Source: DASRDR01 sp963812945 [NCBI: uncultured Candidatus Rokubacteria bacterium]
GTDB taxonomy: Bacteria; Methylomirabilota; Methylomirabilia; Rokubacteriales
NCBI GenBank assembly: GCA_963812945.1
Contig: CAWEXD010000010.1
Span: forward strand, 725,712-789,711
Direction: 5' to 3'
Length of the DNA stretch: 64,000 nucleotides
Position 1 is the stretch's first letter. Each line of letters begins with the position of its first letter. This document shows positions 40,490-53,009 of the stretch, piece after piece. The translations under genes were made by a program, and so were the position numbers. The notes under the pieces are model-generated. The model ran no database searches. It saw nothing but the letters and a program-made list of their open reading frames with translations, and was not told the DNA's origin.

Positions 40490-40999
40490 ATGCTCCGCGC
40501 GTTCCAGGACAAGATGCCGCGCGTCCACGAGACGGCGTTTGTGGAAGCGAGCGCCCACGTCATCGGCGACGTGGACCTCGGCGCGCACTCGAGCGTGTGG
40601 TTCCAGTGCGTGATCCGGGCCGACGTGAACCGGATCCGCATCGGGCACCACACGAACATCCAGGACGGCACCGTGATCCACGTGAACCGCACCGACCCGG
40701 TGGAGATCGGCGACCACGTGACGCTCGGGCACGCCGTCCGGCTCCACGGGGCCCGGGTGGGGTCGCACTGCCTGATCGCCATCGGGGCGATCGTCCTCGA
40801 CGGGGTCGAGATGGAGGACGAGTCCATCGTCGCGGCGGGCGCGCTCGTCGCGCCGGGAACGCGCATTCCCCGCCGAACGCTCATGATGGGAAGCCCCGCC
40901 AAGCCCCGGCGGGCGCTCACCGACGCGGACCTCGAGCTGATTCACCGGCCGACGCAGAACTACGTCAAGCTGATGGAGCTCTACCGGGATGGCGCCTAA
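40490..40999 (+). CDS. Gamma-class carbonic anhydrase family protein
   Basis: 169 aa left-handed beta helix with hexapeptide repeats. Metal-ligand His positions are in RIGHHTNIQDG, LGHAVRLHG and neighbouring turns, and VWFQCVIRADVNRIRIG matches the family. Length fits the YrdA/CaiE group, whose catalytic activity is proven only for some members. The end overlaps hisS by 11 nt. RBS GGGGGAGGCAGG precedes ATG 40,490. Confidence 0.88.
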   Translation: MLRAFQDKMPRVHETAFVEASAHVIGDVDLGAHSSVWFQCVIRADVNRIRIGHHTNIQDGTVIHVNRTDPVEIGDHVTLGHAVRLHGARVGSHCLIAIGAIVLDGVEMEDESIVAAGALVAPGTRIPRRTLMMGSPAKPRRALTDADLELIHRPTQNYVKLMELYRDGA

Positions 41000-42295
41000 G
41001 CGCCCGACGGAGCCGCCCCGCGGGATGCGGGACATCCTGCCCGCCGAGGCGGAGCTGCGGGACTTCGCGGCCGGCACCATCCTGGGCGTGTACCGACGCT
41101 ACGGGTTTCGACGCGTCGAGACGCCGGGGCTCGAGCACCTCGAGCTGCTCACCGGCGGCGGCGGGGGCGAGAACGAGAAGCTCATCTTCAAGGTCCTCAA
41201 GCGCGGGGAGAAGCTCGATCTGGCCGCGGCCCTGAGCGAGGCCGACCTCGCGGACCTCGGCCTCCGGTTCGACCTGACCGTTCCGCTCGCCCGGTACTAC
41301 GCCCACAATCACGCTACCCTCCCGCATCCGCTCCGCGCGGTGCAGATCGGGCCGGTGTGGCGCGCTGAGCGGCCCCAGCGGGGCCGCTACCGGCAGTTCA
41401 CCCAGTGCGACATCGACATCCTCGGCGTCGCCTCGGAGATCGCCGAGATCGAGCTCATTCTCGCCACCACGGAGGCGCTCGGCGAGCTCGGCCTCGCCGG
41501 CCTCACGGTGCGGATCAACGACCGGCGGGTGCTGGCCGCCATGGCCGCCTGGTGCGGGTTCGCGGCGGAGCGTCGGGCGAGCGTCTTCATCACGCTGGAC
41601 AAGTGGGACAAGCTCCCCCCGACCGAGATCCGCCGGGAGCTCGAGCATGCCGCGCACCCGGCGTCCGCGATCGACCGGTTGATGCAGCTCTACGCGGGCG
41701 CGCCCGGGCCGGTCGACCTGGACGCGATGCGAGCCGCGCTCGGCCTGTCCGGCGAGGACGCCGGCTTCACGGCGCTGACCCGGATCGTCGACACGGTCCG
41801 AGGCGAGAGCGGGGGCCGGTTCACGATCGCATTCGATCCGACACTGGTGCGGGGGATGGGCTACTACACGGGTCCGATCTTCGAGATCGGCTCGTCGAGC
41901 TTCGCGGCGGGGTCCATCGCGGGGGGCGGCCGCTACGACGACATGATCGGCGCGCTCCTCGGACGCCCGGTCCCCGCGACCGGGTTCTCGATCGGCTTCG
42001 AGCGGGTGATCGAGATCCTGGGCAAGACCCGGGGTCGGGGGGACCGCGCCGACCGGGTCGCGGTGCTCTTCGACGACTCCGAAGGGGGGCTCGGTCGCGC
42101 CCTGCGGGCTGCCCGGGAGCTCCGTGCGCAGGGCCACCTCGTGGCGCTCGAGCGCCAGGCACGAAGCCTGGGGGCGCAGCGGGCCGCTCTGGAGAAGCAA
42201 GGCTACGACGGTGCGGCCATGATTGGATTCGACGGAGTGCCGAACGTCACGTGGTTCGCCGAGCGCAAGATGCGTCGCGAACCGGAGAGTCAAGG

Positions 42296-42299
<4 letters not shown>
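40989..42299 (+). CDS. hisS: Histidine-tRNA ligase
   Basis: 436 aa class II synthetase. Motif 1 region PRGMRDILPAEAELR, motif 2 LRAVQIGPVWRAERPQRGRYRQF, His-specific GMGYYTGPIFE and motif 3 GFSIGFERVIEIL. The C-terminal anticodon-binding domain is present (RVAVLFDDSEGGLG, ARSLGAQRAALEKQ). It has the full HisRS layout, unlike the catalytic-only HisZ; no his operon is nearby. It overlaps the genes on both sides, so translation is coupled. Confidence 0.92.
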
Positions 42300-44119
<1,820 letters not shown>

Positions 44120-44139
44120 TCCGCCCGGGCCACGGCAAA

Positions 44140-44168
44140 TTGACACGCCGCGGCGCGTGTGATACGCG
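44140..44168 (+). promoter_or_regulatory. Probable promoter of phoH-ybeY-era-recO
   Basis: TTGACA (44,140-44,145), 17-nt spacer, TACGCG (44,163-44,168) preceded by TGA. RBS GAAGGAGG lies before the phoH GTG at 44,201. Confidence 0.5.
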
Positions 44169-44200
44169 AAAGGGTGTGAAGGAGGCCTCGAGCCCACCGC

Positions 44201-45168
<968 letters not shown>

Positions 45169-45172
<4 letters not shown>

Positions 45173-45609
45173 TCGTCGTCGCCAACCGCCAGCGTCTGCG
45201 GGTCGACCTCCCCCGGGTCCGGCGGACGGTGCGGACTGCGCTCCGGGCCTTGGGCGTCTGGGACCACGAGCTGAGCCTGACGCTGGTGGACGATCGGACG
45301 ATCCGGGCGCTGAACGCCCGCTATCGGGGCGTGCGCCGCCGGACCGACGTGCTCGCGTTTCCCCTGGCCGGGCCGGCCGCGGTGGTCGGGGAGGCGATCA
45401 TCTCCGTGGAGACGGCGCGCCGCCAGGCGCGCGCCCTGGGCCACTCGCTCGGCGAAGAGCTCGACCTCCTCTGCTGCCATGCGTGCCTGCACCTCGCCGG
45501 CTACGACGACCGCGAGCCCCTGGAGGCGCGCCTGATGCACCGGCGCGAGATGGACCTCCTCGGGCGGCTCTATGAGCGCCCCGCCGCCACCCTCCACGTC
45601 GGCGCCTGA
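45169..45609 (+). CDS. ybeY: Endoribonuclease YbeY
   Basis: 146 aa zinc-dependent RNase for rRNA maturation. Family features: LTLVDDRTIRALNARYRGVRRRTDVLAFPL and the zinc motif CHACLHLAGYDD. The first two His ligands of the usual H-x3-H-x5-H are kept, but the third position is Asp (GYDD instead of GYDH). Asp can bind zinc, so activity may persist. GTG 45,169 overlaps phoH; the end overlaps era by 38 nt. Confidence 0.9.
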
Positions 45610-46504
45610 TCAGCGCGCCGGCTTCGTCTGCCTGATCGGCCGGCCGAACGCCGGCAAGTCGACGCTGCTCAACCGCCTGCTCGGCCAGAAGCTGGCGATC
45701 GTCTCGCCGAAACCGCAGACGACGCGCAACCGCATCCGCGGCATCCGGACGCGGCCGGAGGGGCAGATCATCTACGTGGACACCCCCGGCCTCCACCCGC
45801 CCCGGGGCAAGCTCGGCCGGCTTCTCGCGTCGACGGTCACGCAGGCGATGGAGGATGTCGACGTCATCGTGCTGGTCGGCGACGCGACGACGCCCGTGGA
45901 TCCCCCGGAGGCGGGGGTGTTCCAGGCGCTCCACGCCGTCACCGCGCCGGTCGTGCTGGCGCTCAACAAGGTCGACCTCGTCGCGGACAAGGCCAAGCTT
46001 CTGCCGCGCCTCGAGACGTACGCGGCCCGGTACCCGTTCCGGGCGCTGGTGCCGATCTCGGCGAAGACCGGCTCGGGGGTGGACCGGTTCGAGGAAGAGG
46101 TCCTGGCGCTCCTCCCCGCGGGGCCGCCCCTCTACCCGCCGGGCACGGTGACCGACCAGCCGGAGACGTTCTTCGTCGCCGAGACCATCCGCGAGAAGCT
46201 CTTCCTCGCCACGCGCCAGGAGGTGCCGTACGCCTGCGCCGTCCGGGTCGACGAGGTCACCGAGCGGGGCCCCAACGCCCCCCTCTACATCCAGGGCGAG
46301 ATCTTCGTCGAGCGCCCGTCGCAGAAGGGCATCGTGATCGGCGAGGGCGGCGCGGGGCTCAAGCGGGTCGGCCAGGCGGCGCGGAAGGAGCTCGAGGCGT
46401 TCTTCGGGGTCCGGGTCTACCTCGACCTGCGGGTCCGCGTGCGGCGCGACTGGCGGCAGGACGACCGGGCGCTGCGCGAGCTCGGCTACCAGCTGACCTC
46501 CTGA
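45572..46504 (+). CDS. era: GTPase Era
   Basis: 310 aa. Ras-like G domain: G1 GRPNAGKSTLLN, switch region SPKPQTTRNRIRGI, G3 DTPGLH, G4 NKVD, G5 SAK. A C-terminal KH domain (GIVIGEGGAGLKRVGQAARKELE) binds the 3' end of 16S rRNA. A role in 30S assembly is well established for the family. Start ATG 45,572 lies inside ybeY. Confidence 0.96.
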   Translation: MSAPPPPSTSAPDQRAGFVCLIGRPNAGKSTLLNRLLGQKLAIVSPKPQTTRNRIRGIRTRPEGQIIYVDTPGLHPPRGKLGRLLASTVTQAMEDVDVIVLVGDATTPVDPPEAGVFQALHAVTAPVVLALNKVDLVADKAKLLPRLETYAARYPFRALVPISAKTGSGVDRFEEEVLALLPAGPPLYPPGTVTDQPETFFVAETIREKLFLATRQEVPYACAVRVDEVTERGPNAPLYIQGEIFVERPSQKGIVIGEGGAGLKRVGQAARKELEAFFGVRVYLDLRVRVRRDWRQDDRALRELGYQLTS

Positions 46505-46517
46505 GCGGGCCTCCCAC

Positions 46518-47276
46518 GTGCCACTCCTGCGGGCCGAGGGCATCCTGCTCCACGCCTGGGACCTCGGCGAGCACGACCGGCTCGTCATGCTCTACACGCG
46601 GGAGCACGGCCGGCTGGCGGGCGTCGCCCGGGGCGCGCGGCGCATCCGCTCCCGCTTCGCCGGCGCGCTCGAGCTCTTCACCTGGGGCGACGTGGTCGGC
46701 TTCGAGCGGGAAGGCCGCGCGCTGGTCCGGCTCGACCACTTCGACATCCGCCGGCCGTTCCGCAAGCTGCGCGAGGATCTCGAATGCCTCGGCCAGGGCG
46801 CCCGCATGGTGGAGGCGGTGGCGCGCCTCACGGGCGAGCGGGACGCCCAGCCCGCGTGCTTCGCGCTGCTCCTCCGCGGGCTTCGCGCGCTCGACGCCGG
46901 CGCCGCCCCCGCCCGCGTGCAGCTCGCCTTCGTCCTCCGGCTCCTGGACCTGCTCGGGCATCGCCCGCGGCTCGATCAGTGCGGCCGGTGCGGGCGGCCG
47001 GTGGCCACCGAGGGGGTCGCGTTCGACCCGGTCGAGGGGAGCGTGGTCTGCGGGCGCTGCCGTGGACGGAACGCAGCCCTCGCCCCGGCCGTGGCCGGTG
47101 CCCTGCGGGGGTTGCAGAGCGCCTCGTGGGACGCGCGGCTCGCCGCCCGCCTCACCCCGGCGACCGAGGTGGCGGCGGCGGCGGTGCTCGACGACTACCT
47201 CCAGATCCTGGTGGGCGCTCCGCTCCGGGCGCCGCGGTTCCTGGCCCGGACGCGCATCGGGAACCCCGCGGGGTAG
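46518..47276 (+). CDS. recO: DNA repair protein RecO
   Basis: 252 aa. N-terminal OB fold (AEGILLHAWDLGEHDRLVMLYT, GVARGARRIRSRFAG), helical middle, and zinc finger CGRCGRPV ... CGRCRG. It loads RecA with RecR and RecF at single-strand gaps. GTG start 13 nt after era; era-recO adjacency is common. Convergent with the PBP gene, with only 12 nt between the stops. Confidence 0.93.
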   Translation: MPLLRAEGILLHAWDLGEHDRLVMLYTREHGRLAGVARGARRIRSRFAGALELFTWGDVVGFEREGRALVRLDHFDIRRPFRKLREDLECLGQGARMVEAVARLTGERDAQPACFALLLRGLRALDAGAAPARVQLAFVLRLLDLLGHRPRLDQCGRCGRPVATEGVAFDPVEGSVVCGRCRGRNAALAPAVAGALRGLQSASWDARLAARLTPATEVAAAAVLDDYLQILVGAPLRAPRFLARTRIGNPAG

Positions 47277-47288
47277 AGGCGGCCCCCG

Positions 47289-49283
47289 TCAGGGCCGCGT
47301 GACCGGCGCGCCGGGCGTTCCCTCCGGCCCCGCGGGGAACTCCTCCACCGGGCGCCCGCGGAGGGCGGCCCGCATCACCGCGACCCAGATCGGCAGGGCT
47401 GCCCGCGCGCCCGTTTCCTCGGGGCCGAGGCTCCGTGGCCGGTCATGACCGACCCAGACCCCCGCCACGATCGACGGCGTGTACCCGACGAACCAGGCGT
47501 TCGAGAAGTCGTTGGTCGTGCCGGTCTTGCCCGCGAGGGGGCGCTCGAGCACCTTGGCCGCGACCGCGGTGCCGCGCTCGACGACGCCCTGGAGCATGTG
47601 GGTCAACCCGACGGCGGCGCGGGGGTCGATCGCCTCCTGCCCCTGCGGGATGTTCTCCTCGACGAGCCGTCCCTGGGCGTCGGTCACGTGGCGCACCATG
47701 AGGGGCTCCATGTGGACCCCCTGGTTGGCGAGCGTGGCGTAGGCGGCCGTCAGCTCGAGGAGCGTGACGTCGCCTGAGCCGAGGGCCAGCGTCAGGTCCT
47801 GGGGGAGCGGGCTCTGGATCCCGGCGCGCCGGGCCGCCGCGATGACCGGGGCCACGCCGAGCTGCTCCAGCAGGCGGATGGTGGGCACGTTGATCGACTC
47901 CTCGAGCGCCTGCTGCAGCGTGACGGGCCCGCGAAACTTGCCGTCATAGTTCTCGGGCGCCCAGACCTTGCCGGCGGACACGTAGCGGACCGGGCTGTCG
48001 TCGAGCACCTCGGTCGGGGAATGGCCCGCTTCGAGCGCGGCCAGGTAGACGAAAGGCTTGAACGCGGATCCCGGCTGGCGATGGGCGTGGAGCGCGCGGT
48101 TGAACTCGGTGCGCGCGAAGTCGGCGCCCCCGATCAGCGCCTTGACGTAGCCGGTGCCGGCCTCGACCACCACGACGGCCCCCTCGGGAACCGGGGCCGG
48201 GGGCGCCCCCTTGCCCCGCGTGGCGGCGCGCGCGCCCTGCCGCGCGGCGAGCGCCTGGAGCCCGTCCCGGAGGGCCTGCTCCGCCGCGCGCTGGAGGCCC
48301 CGGTCCAGGGTGGTGTAGATCGCGAGCCCGCTCTTGTAGAGCACGTCGCCGCCGTACTTGGCCTCGAGGCTCTGCTGGAGATACTCGAGGAAGTACAGCC
48401 CGGAACCGCGCCGGCGCTCGGAGGAAATGAGGCCGAGCGGGGTCTGGTTGGCCTTCTTCGCCTCCGCCTCGCTGATGTAGCCCTGCTCGAGCAGGCGCGC
48501 GATCGAGATCGCCCGCCGCCGCTGCGCCAGCTCCGGGCGCTCGAAGGGCGAGTAGTTCCCGGGGGAGCGCGGGAGCGCGGCCAAGAGCGCCGATTCGGGG
48601 AGCGTCAGGTCCTGGACCGACTTGCCGAAGTACATCCGCGCCGCCGCCTCCACCCCGTAGGCCCCGTGCCCCATGTAGACCTGGTTCAGGTAGAGCTCGA
48701 GCAGCCGGTCCTTGGAGTACCGCTTCTCCAGCTCGAGGGCCAGCAAGGCTTCCTTGACCTTGCGCGAGAAGCTCCGGTCCGGAGTGAGGAAGAGCACCTT
48801 GGCAAGCTGCTGCGTGATGGTGCTCCCGCCCTCGACCACCCGGCCGTGGCGGAAGTTCTGGTAGGCGGCGCGCGAGATGCCCCGCACGTCGACCCCGAAG
48901 TGCGAGTAGAAGCGCGCGTCCTCCACCGCGATGATCGCGTTGCGGAGGGTCGGGGGGATCTGCTGGAGGGGCACGAAGATGCGCTTCTCCGCCTGGAACT
49001 CGACCAAGAACTCGTCGTCGTCGGCGTAGACGCGGCTCCCCAGGCTCGGGGCGTGCTCCTCCAGGGCCTTCGCCGGGGGCAGGTCGGAGGGCCAGAACAC
49101 GAACGCGGCGACCGCGACGCCGGCGACGGCGAGGATCGGGAGGGCGAGCAGGGGGAGCAGGATCCATCGAACGACACGCCACGGCGGCCACGGGGGCCAC
49201 GGGGGGACGAAGCGCCACCGGCGGCGGCCGGGCGCCGCGCGCGGGCCAGGCCCCGAGGGACGACGGCGGCGGGGTGCGGACAC
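47289..49283 (-). CDS. mrcA: Class A penicillin-binding protein (PBP1A type)
   Basis: 664 aa bifunctional murein synthase. After a basic Pro-rich cytoplasmic tail and one membrane helix ([21 protein letters not shown]), the GT51 domain shows [13 protein letters not shown] and [16 protein letters not shown]. The transpeptidase domain shows SxxK in PGSAFKPF, SxN in EESINVP and KTGT in [10 protein letters not shown]. Start chosen at GTG 49,283 behind GGGGAGG; the upstream ATG at 49,325 lies inside a perfect TATAAT (49,324-49,329), so it cannot be in that transcript. Confidence 0.93.
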   Translation of the reverse strand: MSAPRRRRPSGPGPRAAPGRRRWRFVPPWPPWPPWRVVRWILLPLLALPILAVAGVAVAAFVFWPSDLPPAKALEEHAPSLGSRVYADDDEFLVEFQAEKRIFVPLQQIPPTLRNAIIAVEDARFYSHFGVDVRGISRAAYQNFRHGRVVEGGSTITQQLAKVLFLTPDRSFSRKVKEALLALELEKRYSKDRLLELYLNQVYMGHGAYGVEAAARMYFGKSVQDLTLPESALLAALPRSPGNYSPFERPELAQRRRAISIARLLEQGYISEAEAKKANQTPLGLISSERRRGSGLYFLEYLQQSLEAKYGGDVLYKSGLAIYTTLDRGLQRAAEQALRDGLQALAARQGARAATRGKGAPPAPVPEGAVVVVEAGTGYVKALIGGADFARTEFNRALHAHRQPGSAFKPFVYLAALEAGHSPTEVLDDSPVRYVSAGKVWAPENYDGKFRGPVTLQQALEESINVPTIRLLEQLGVAPVIAAARRAGIQSPLPQDLTLALGSGDVTLLELTAAYATLANQGVHMEPLMVRHVTDAQGRLVEENIPQGQEAIDPRAAVGLTHMLQGVVERGTAVAAKVLERPLAGKTGTTNDFSNAWFVGYTPSIVAGVWVGHDRPRSLGPEETGARAALPIWVAVMRAALRGRPVEEFPAGPEGTPGAPVTRP

Positions 49284-49323
49284 GATTGGCGCGGACCTCC
49301 CCTGGAGCCTCGGGAACGCGCCC

Positions 49324-49329
49324 ATTATA
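49324..49329 (-). promoter_or_regulatory. -10 box of the PBP gene
   Basis: A perfect TATAAT on the minus strand, about 40 nt before the GTG start. The -35 region (GGAGCC) is weak. Confidence 0.6.
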
Positions 49330-49366
49330 CCCTCGGGAGTCGTCGCGGCTCCGGAGTCTCCGTTGG

Positions 49367-49395
49367 TTGCGAGGGCCTGGGGCCTGTGCTACAAC
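49367..49395 (+). promoter_or_regulatory. Probable promoter of tyrS
   Basis: TTGCGA (49,367-49,372), 17-nt spacer, TACAAC (49,390-49,395) with an extended TGC. The ATG at 49,405 is only 9 nt after the -10, so the message would be nearly leaderless. Confidence 0.5.
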
Positions 49396-49404
49396 CCTCC
49401 CGCC

Positions 49405-50667
49405 ATGGCCTCGTCCCCGCCCGTCGACGAGCAGCTCGCGCGGATCCGTCTCGGCACCGCCGCGATCGTCAGCGAAGTGGATCTCCGGGCCAAGCTCGAG
49501 CGCGCGCGGCGCGCCGGCGCGTCGCTCCGGGTCAAGGTCGGCTTCGACCCGACGGCGCCGGACCTCCATCTCGGCCACACCGTCGTGATCCAGAAGATGC
49601 GGCAGTTCCAGGACCTCGGTCACACGGTCTACTTCGTGATCGGCGACTTCACGGGGCTCATCGGCGACCCCACGGGCAAGTCCGAGACGCGGAAGGCCCT
49701 CACGCGCGCGGAGATCGAGGCCAATGCGCAGACCTACCGGGACCAGGTCTTCAAGATCCTGGATCCGGAGCGGACCCGCGTCGTGTTCAACTCCTCGTGG
49801 CTCGCGCCGCTCCGGGCGGAGGACGTCATCCGCATGACGGCCCAGGTCACCGTGGCGCGGCTCTTGTCCCGAGAGGATTTCGCTCTCCGATACGAGGAGG
49901 AGCGCCCGATCCACCTCCACGAGTTCCTCTACCCTCTCTTCCAGGCCCAGGACTCGGTCGCGCTCGAGACCGACGTGGAGATGGGGGGCACCGACCAGAC
50001 GTTCAACCTCCTGGTCGGGCGGGATCTCCAGCGGGCCGTGGGGCAGGAGCCCCAGGTCTCCATCACGATGCCCATCCTGGTCGGGACGGACGGCGTCCAG
50101 AAGATGTCGAAGAGCCTCGGCAACTACATCGGGATCACCGAGCCGCCCGGCGAGATGTACGGGAAGCTCATGTCCATCTCCGATACCGTCATGCTGGGCT
50201 ACTACCCGCTCGTCAGCGGCCTCGGGCCCGGTGAGGTGGAGGCGGTGACGGCCCGCGTCCAGGACGGCACGCTCCACCCGATGGACGCGAAGAAGCAGCT
50301 GGCCCAGCTCATCGTGGCCCGCTTCCACGGCGCGGCGGCCGCCCGGGCCGCCGAGGAGGCCTTCAGCCGGCAGTTCCAGAGCCGGGAGGTCCCGAGCGAT
50401 GTGCGGGAGTACCCGCTCCAAGTGGGGGTCCAGGTTCGAGCCTGGGAGGTCGTCGCGACGACCCATCTCGCCTCCTCGGGGAGCGAGGCGCGCCGGCTGA
50501 TCCAGCAGGGGGGGATCCGAATCGAGGGAGAGCGGGTCGAGGACCCCTATCAAACCGTTGAGATCCGGGCCGGCCAGACCCTGCTCATCCAGCGCGGCCG
50601 CCGGGATTTTGCGCGGCTCCGGGGGGTCCAGGCCCCCGAGGCGCCGGAGTCCGGGAAAACCCCTTGA
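49405..50667 (+). CDS. tyrS: Tyrosine-tRNA ligase
   Basis: 420 aa class I synthetase. HIGH-like motif [25 protein letters not shown], Tyr-binding [21 protein letters not shown] motif [13 protein letters not shown], and a C-terminal S4 domain ([21 protein letters not shown]). This is the TyrZ-like subgroup with KMSKS, not KFGKT. ATG 49,405 gives the normal N-terminus. Its stop TGA is part of the -35 box of the rRNA promoter. Confidence 0.95.
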   Translation: MASSPPVDEQLARIRLGTAAIVSEVDLRAKLERARRAGASLRVKVGFDPTAPDLHLGHTVVIQKMRQFQDLGHTVYFVIGDFTGLIGDPTGKSETRKALTRAEIEANAQTYRDQVFKILDPERTRVVFNSSWLAPLRAEDVIRMTAQVTVARLLSREDFALRYEEERPIHLHEFLYPLFQAQDSVALETDVEMGGTDQTFNLLVGRDLQRAVGQEPQVSITMPILVGTDGVQKMSKSLGNYIGITEPPGEMYGKLMSISDTVMLGYYPLVSGLGPGEVEAVTARVQDGTLHPMDAKKQLAQLIVARFHGAAAARAAEEAFSRQFQSREVPSDVREYPLQVGVQVRAWEVVATTHLASSGSEARRLIQQGGIRIEGERVEDPYQTVEIRAGQTLLIQRGRRDFARLRGVQAPEAPESGKTP

Positions 50668-50692
50668 CACGGGTCGGCTTAGCTCTTAACAT
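50664..50692 (+). promoter_or_regulatory. rRNA operon promoter
   Basis: Consensus TTGACA (50,664-50,669), 17-nt spacer, TAACAT (50,687-50,692). The -35 box overlaps the tyrS stop codon. Confidence 0.8.
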
Positions 50693-50790
50693 CCTCCTTT
50701 GCCTAGGCCCACTGTGACCTGGGCGTCGAGGTTGAGACACCCGCCCGGCTGATCATCGAATCAGCGGTCGTTGTTTTGACCTGCTGTCTC

Positions 50791-50802
50791 TGCTCTTTGA
50801 AA
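50791..50802 (+). promoter_or_regulatory. boxA antitermination site in the rRNA leader
   Basis: TGCTCTTTGAAA closely matches the bacterial boxA consensus TGCTCTTTAACA, ~95 nt before the 16S start, as expected for Nus-factor loading. Confidence 0.75.
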
Positions 50803-50897
50803 GCCGAATATGCTACTGGCTCACCGATATGGTGTGCATGCCCTTTGCCCTGTCCGAGGCCGCAAGGCCGAGGGCGGGGTTTCAAGATGCTCGAATC

Positions 50898-51352
<455 letters not shown>

Positions 51353-51489
51353 ATGGGTACCGGGGTCGTCGAGGCGCGGATGGCGGATTGTCTTCGGGCG
51401 AGGAGTAGCCCGCTACTTCGTCGTCTTCCTAGAGCGTGAACTGCACGCCGGCGTGACCGCCAGGAGTGCCGAACTTGCGGAGGGGACGC
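51353..51489. other. Assembly junction zone
   Basis: Immediately after the 16S homology ends there is no rRNA and no gene I can support. On the minus strand one frame ends in GGHAGVQFTL and a stop, a possible tail of an outer-membrane protein, but it is too short to assign. Confidence 0.6.
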
Positions 51490-52290
51490 GGCCTCGGTGC
51501 AGCGAAAGGACGGTGATGCTCGCGAACGGTTCCAGATCATGGCCGTCCGATCCTGGTAGTACGCGTTCCTGAGCGCTGAGTAGTAATCGAACGGAAGATG
51601 CTTCGAGCGCCTGGAGCGCATCGAGGGCGCCTTCGCGGGCGACGAAGCCGTGACTCCCGCTGTAGATGATCTCGACCCCGGGACCGAGGAAGTAGGTGGT
51701 CGGTCGAGAGAGGGCGTCGATGAACAAGCCGAAGAAGTCGCGAGTCGTGATCGGCCCGAGCGCGGGCGACATGATGAAGGGACCGCTCTTCACGCCGGAC
51801 CAGCGCCAGGGTCTGGCCGAAGTCCGAGTCATGGCGCAGGAAGCGAGTTTGGTGGCCGGATCCAGAAGAGCCGGCGATGCCGATCGTCGTGTTGATCGCG
51901 AAGCGGGCGGCCGTGACGCGGCATCGCTCCATTCGCGCTGCAGCAGATCGTTCACCAGGATCGAGGGACAGTTGAGGTTCGCGGACACCCGGCGCACGGC
52001 GCCGCGTCCTCGTTCGGATCGATGAACCCGTAGTGCGTATGATCGGGGGGAGTTGCCAGCGATCGAGATGCTGATTGAACCGTAGGTTTGCCGGGTGATG
52101 CCTTCGAAGGGGCCGGGAACCCCAGGGGTTCGCCGGCAGCCTCGTCGTCGAGCTCCCACGCAGGTGGGTCGGCATTCGCCTGGGCGTGGCGCCGGAGTCT
52201 TCCGCCCGTGTTTCAGGCTGGGATGCTCGCTGCCGAGAGTGCGACGACAGGGCGAGACGACGTCCGCCGCAGGAGCCGTTTCAATGGCAT
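51490..52290 (-). pseudogene. mlaA: MlaA/VacJ family lipoprotein, frameshifted
   Basis: At least four frame changes, but the pieces line up in order on the minus strand: MPLKRLLRR signal region, RFNQHLDRWQLPP, NLNCPSILVNDLLQ, RFAINTTIGIAG, LLDPATKL, HDSDFGQTLAL, KSGPFIMSPALGPITTRDF, FLGPGVEIIYSGSHGF, and DYYSALRNAYYQDRTAMIW. This is the standard VacJ/MlaA order. MlaA pulls misplaced phospholipids from the outer leaflet of the outer membrane. Shifts occur every 100-200 nt. End position approximate. Confidence 0.8.
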
Positions 52291-53009
52291 CCCAGGAACA
52301 GGGCCGGGCCGAACCGTCGTTCTGGAAGCCGGCCGGACGCACACCGCCGCTGTAGTCGAAGGCCTACCAGACTCCCCGACGAATCCAGGGGTCGGGGGGG
52401 GGGCTCCCGTCCGATGCCGTTCCCGAGGGTGCGCGGCGGGAACGGTACGAGCGCGGCGGCCGCCCCCCGCCCGCAGATCTTCCGATGGCGCTTGCCCGGC
52501 CGCGAAATCGCTCACTCGGTGCCGCGCTCACGTCGCTGCTCGTAGATCACGGAGCCCAGGATGCTCGCCGCCGAGATTCCGATGGAGTCGATGGCGATGT
52601 CGGAGGCGACGGATGCCGGTCGGTTCCGAGGCTCTGATGAAATTCATCGGACACTCGTCAGCCGACCGCCAGCAGCACCACCATCCACAGCACACAAGCC
52701 ACAGATGCGTGCGTTTCGAGCGGCCGGATCACCAGGAGTATGACCGCCGCGCATCCTCGATGATGTGGGCGAGTTTCCGACAGCGACCACATGGCGACGG
52801 CCGGAAGTAGCAGAGGAGAGAGGAGAGATCGAAATGGCCCGGCCGGGCTCGGGACGGCGATCCAGCTCCCGATCTGGCGCCGCGCCGAATCACCGGCGCC
52901 TGCGAGGTGACTGGCTCCGAGCAGTTTCACTCAACGCGACGGAGGTCAGCGTGATCCCGCGTCTGCGCTAGGACAAGCCAGCACGACACCGGCGCGGTGT
53001 GTGCGAGCG
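52291..53009. other. Stretch without an assignable gene
   Basis: About 720 nt. Several short frames exist on the minus strand, including IAIDSIGISAASILGSVIYE before a stop near 52,510 and a hydrophobic ASVACVLWMVVLLAVG near 52,690. They may be pieces of one or two frameshifted genes, but no family is recognisable. Confidence 0.5.

Noticed and set aside
47944-50670. 908-codon minus-strand frame across tyrS and part of the PBP gene
   Set aside because: Antisense to tyrS and out of frame with the PBP gene; low-complexity Arg/Asp/Gly content.
51353-51600. Continuation of the 16S gene as an intervening sequence or intron
   Set aside because: The 16S does not resume downstream, and the following DNA encodes minus-strand protein-coding fragments (mlaA).
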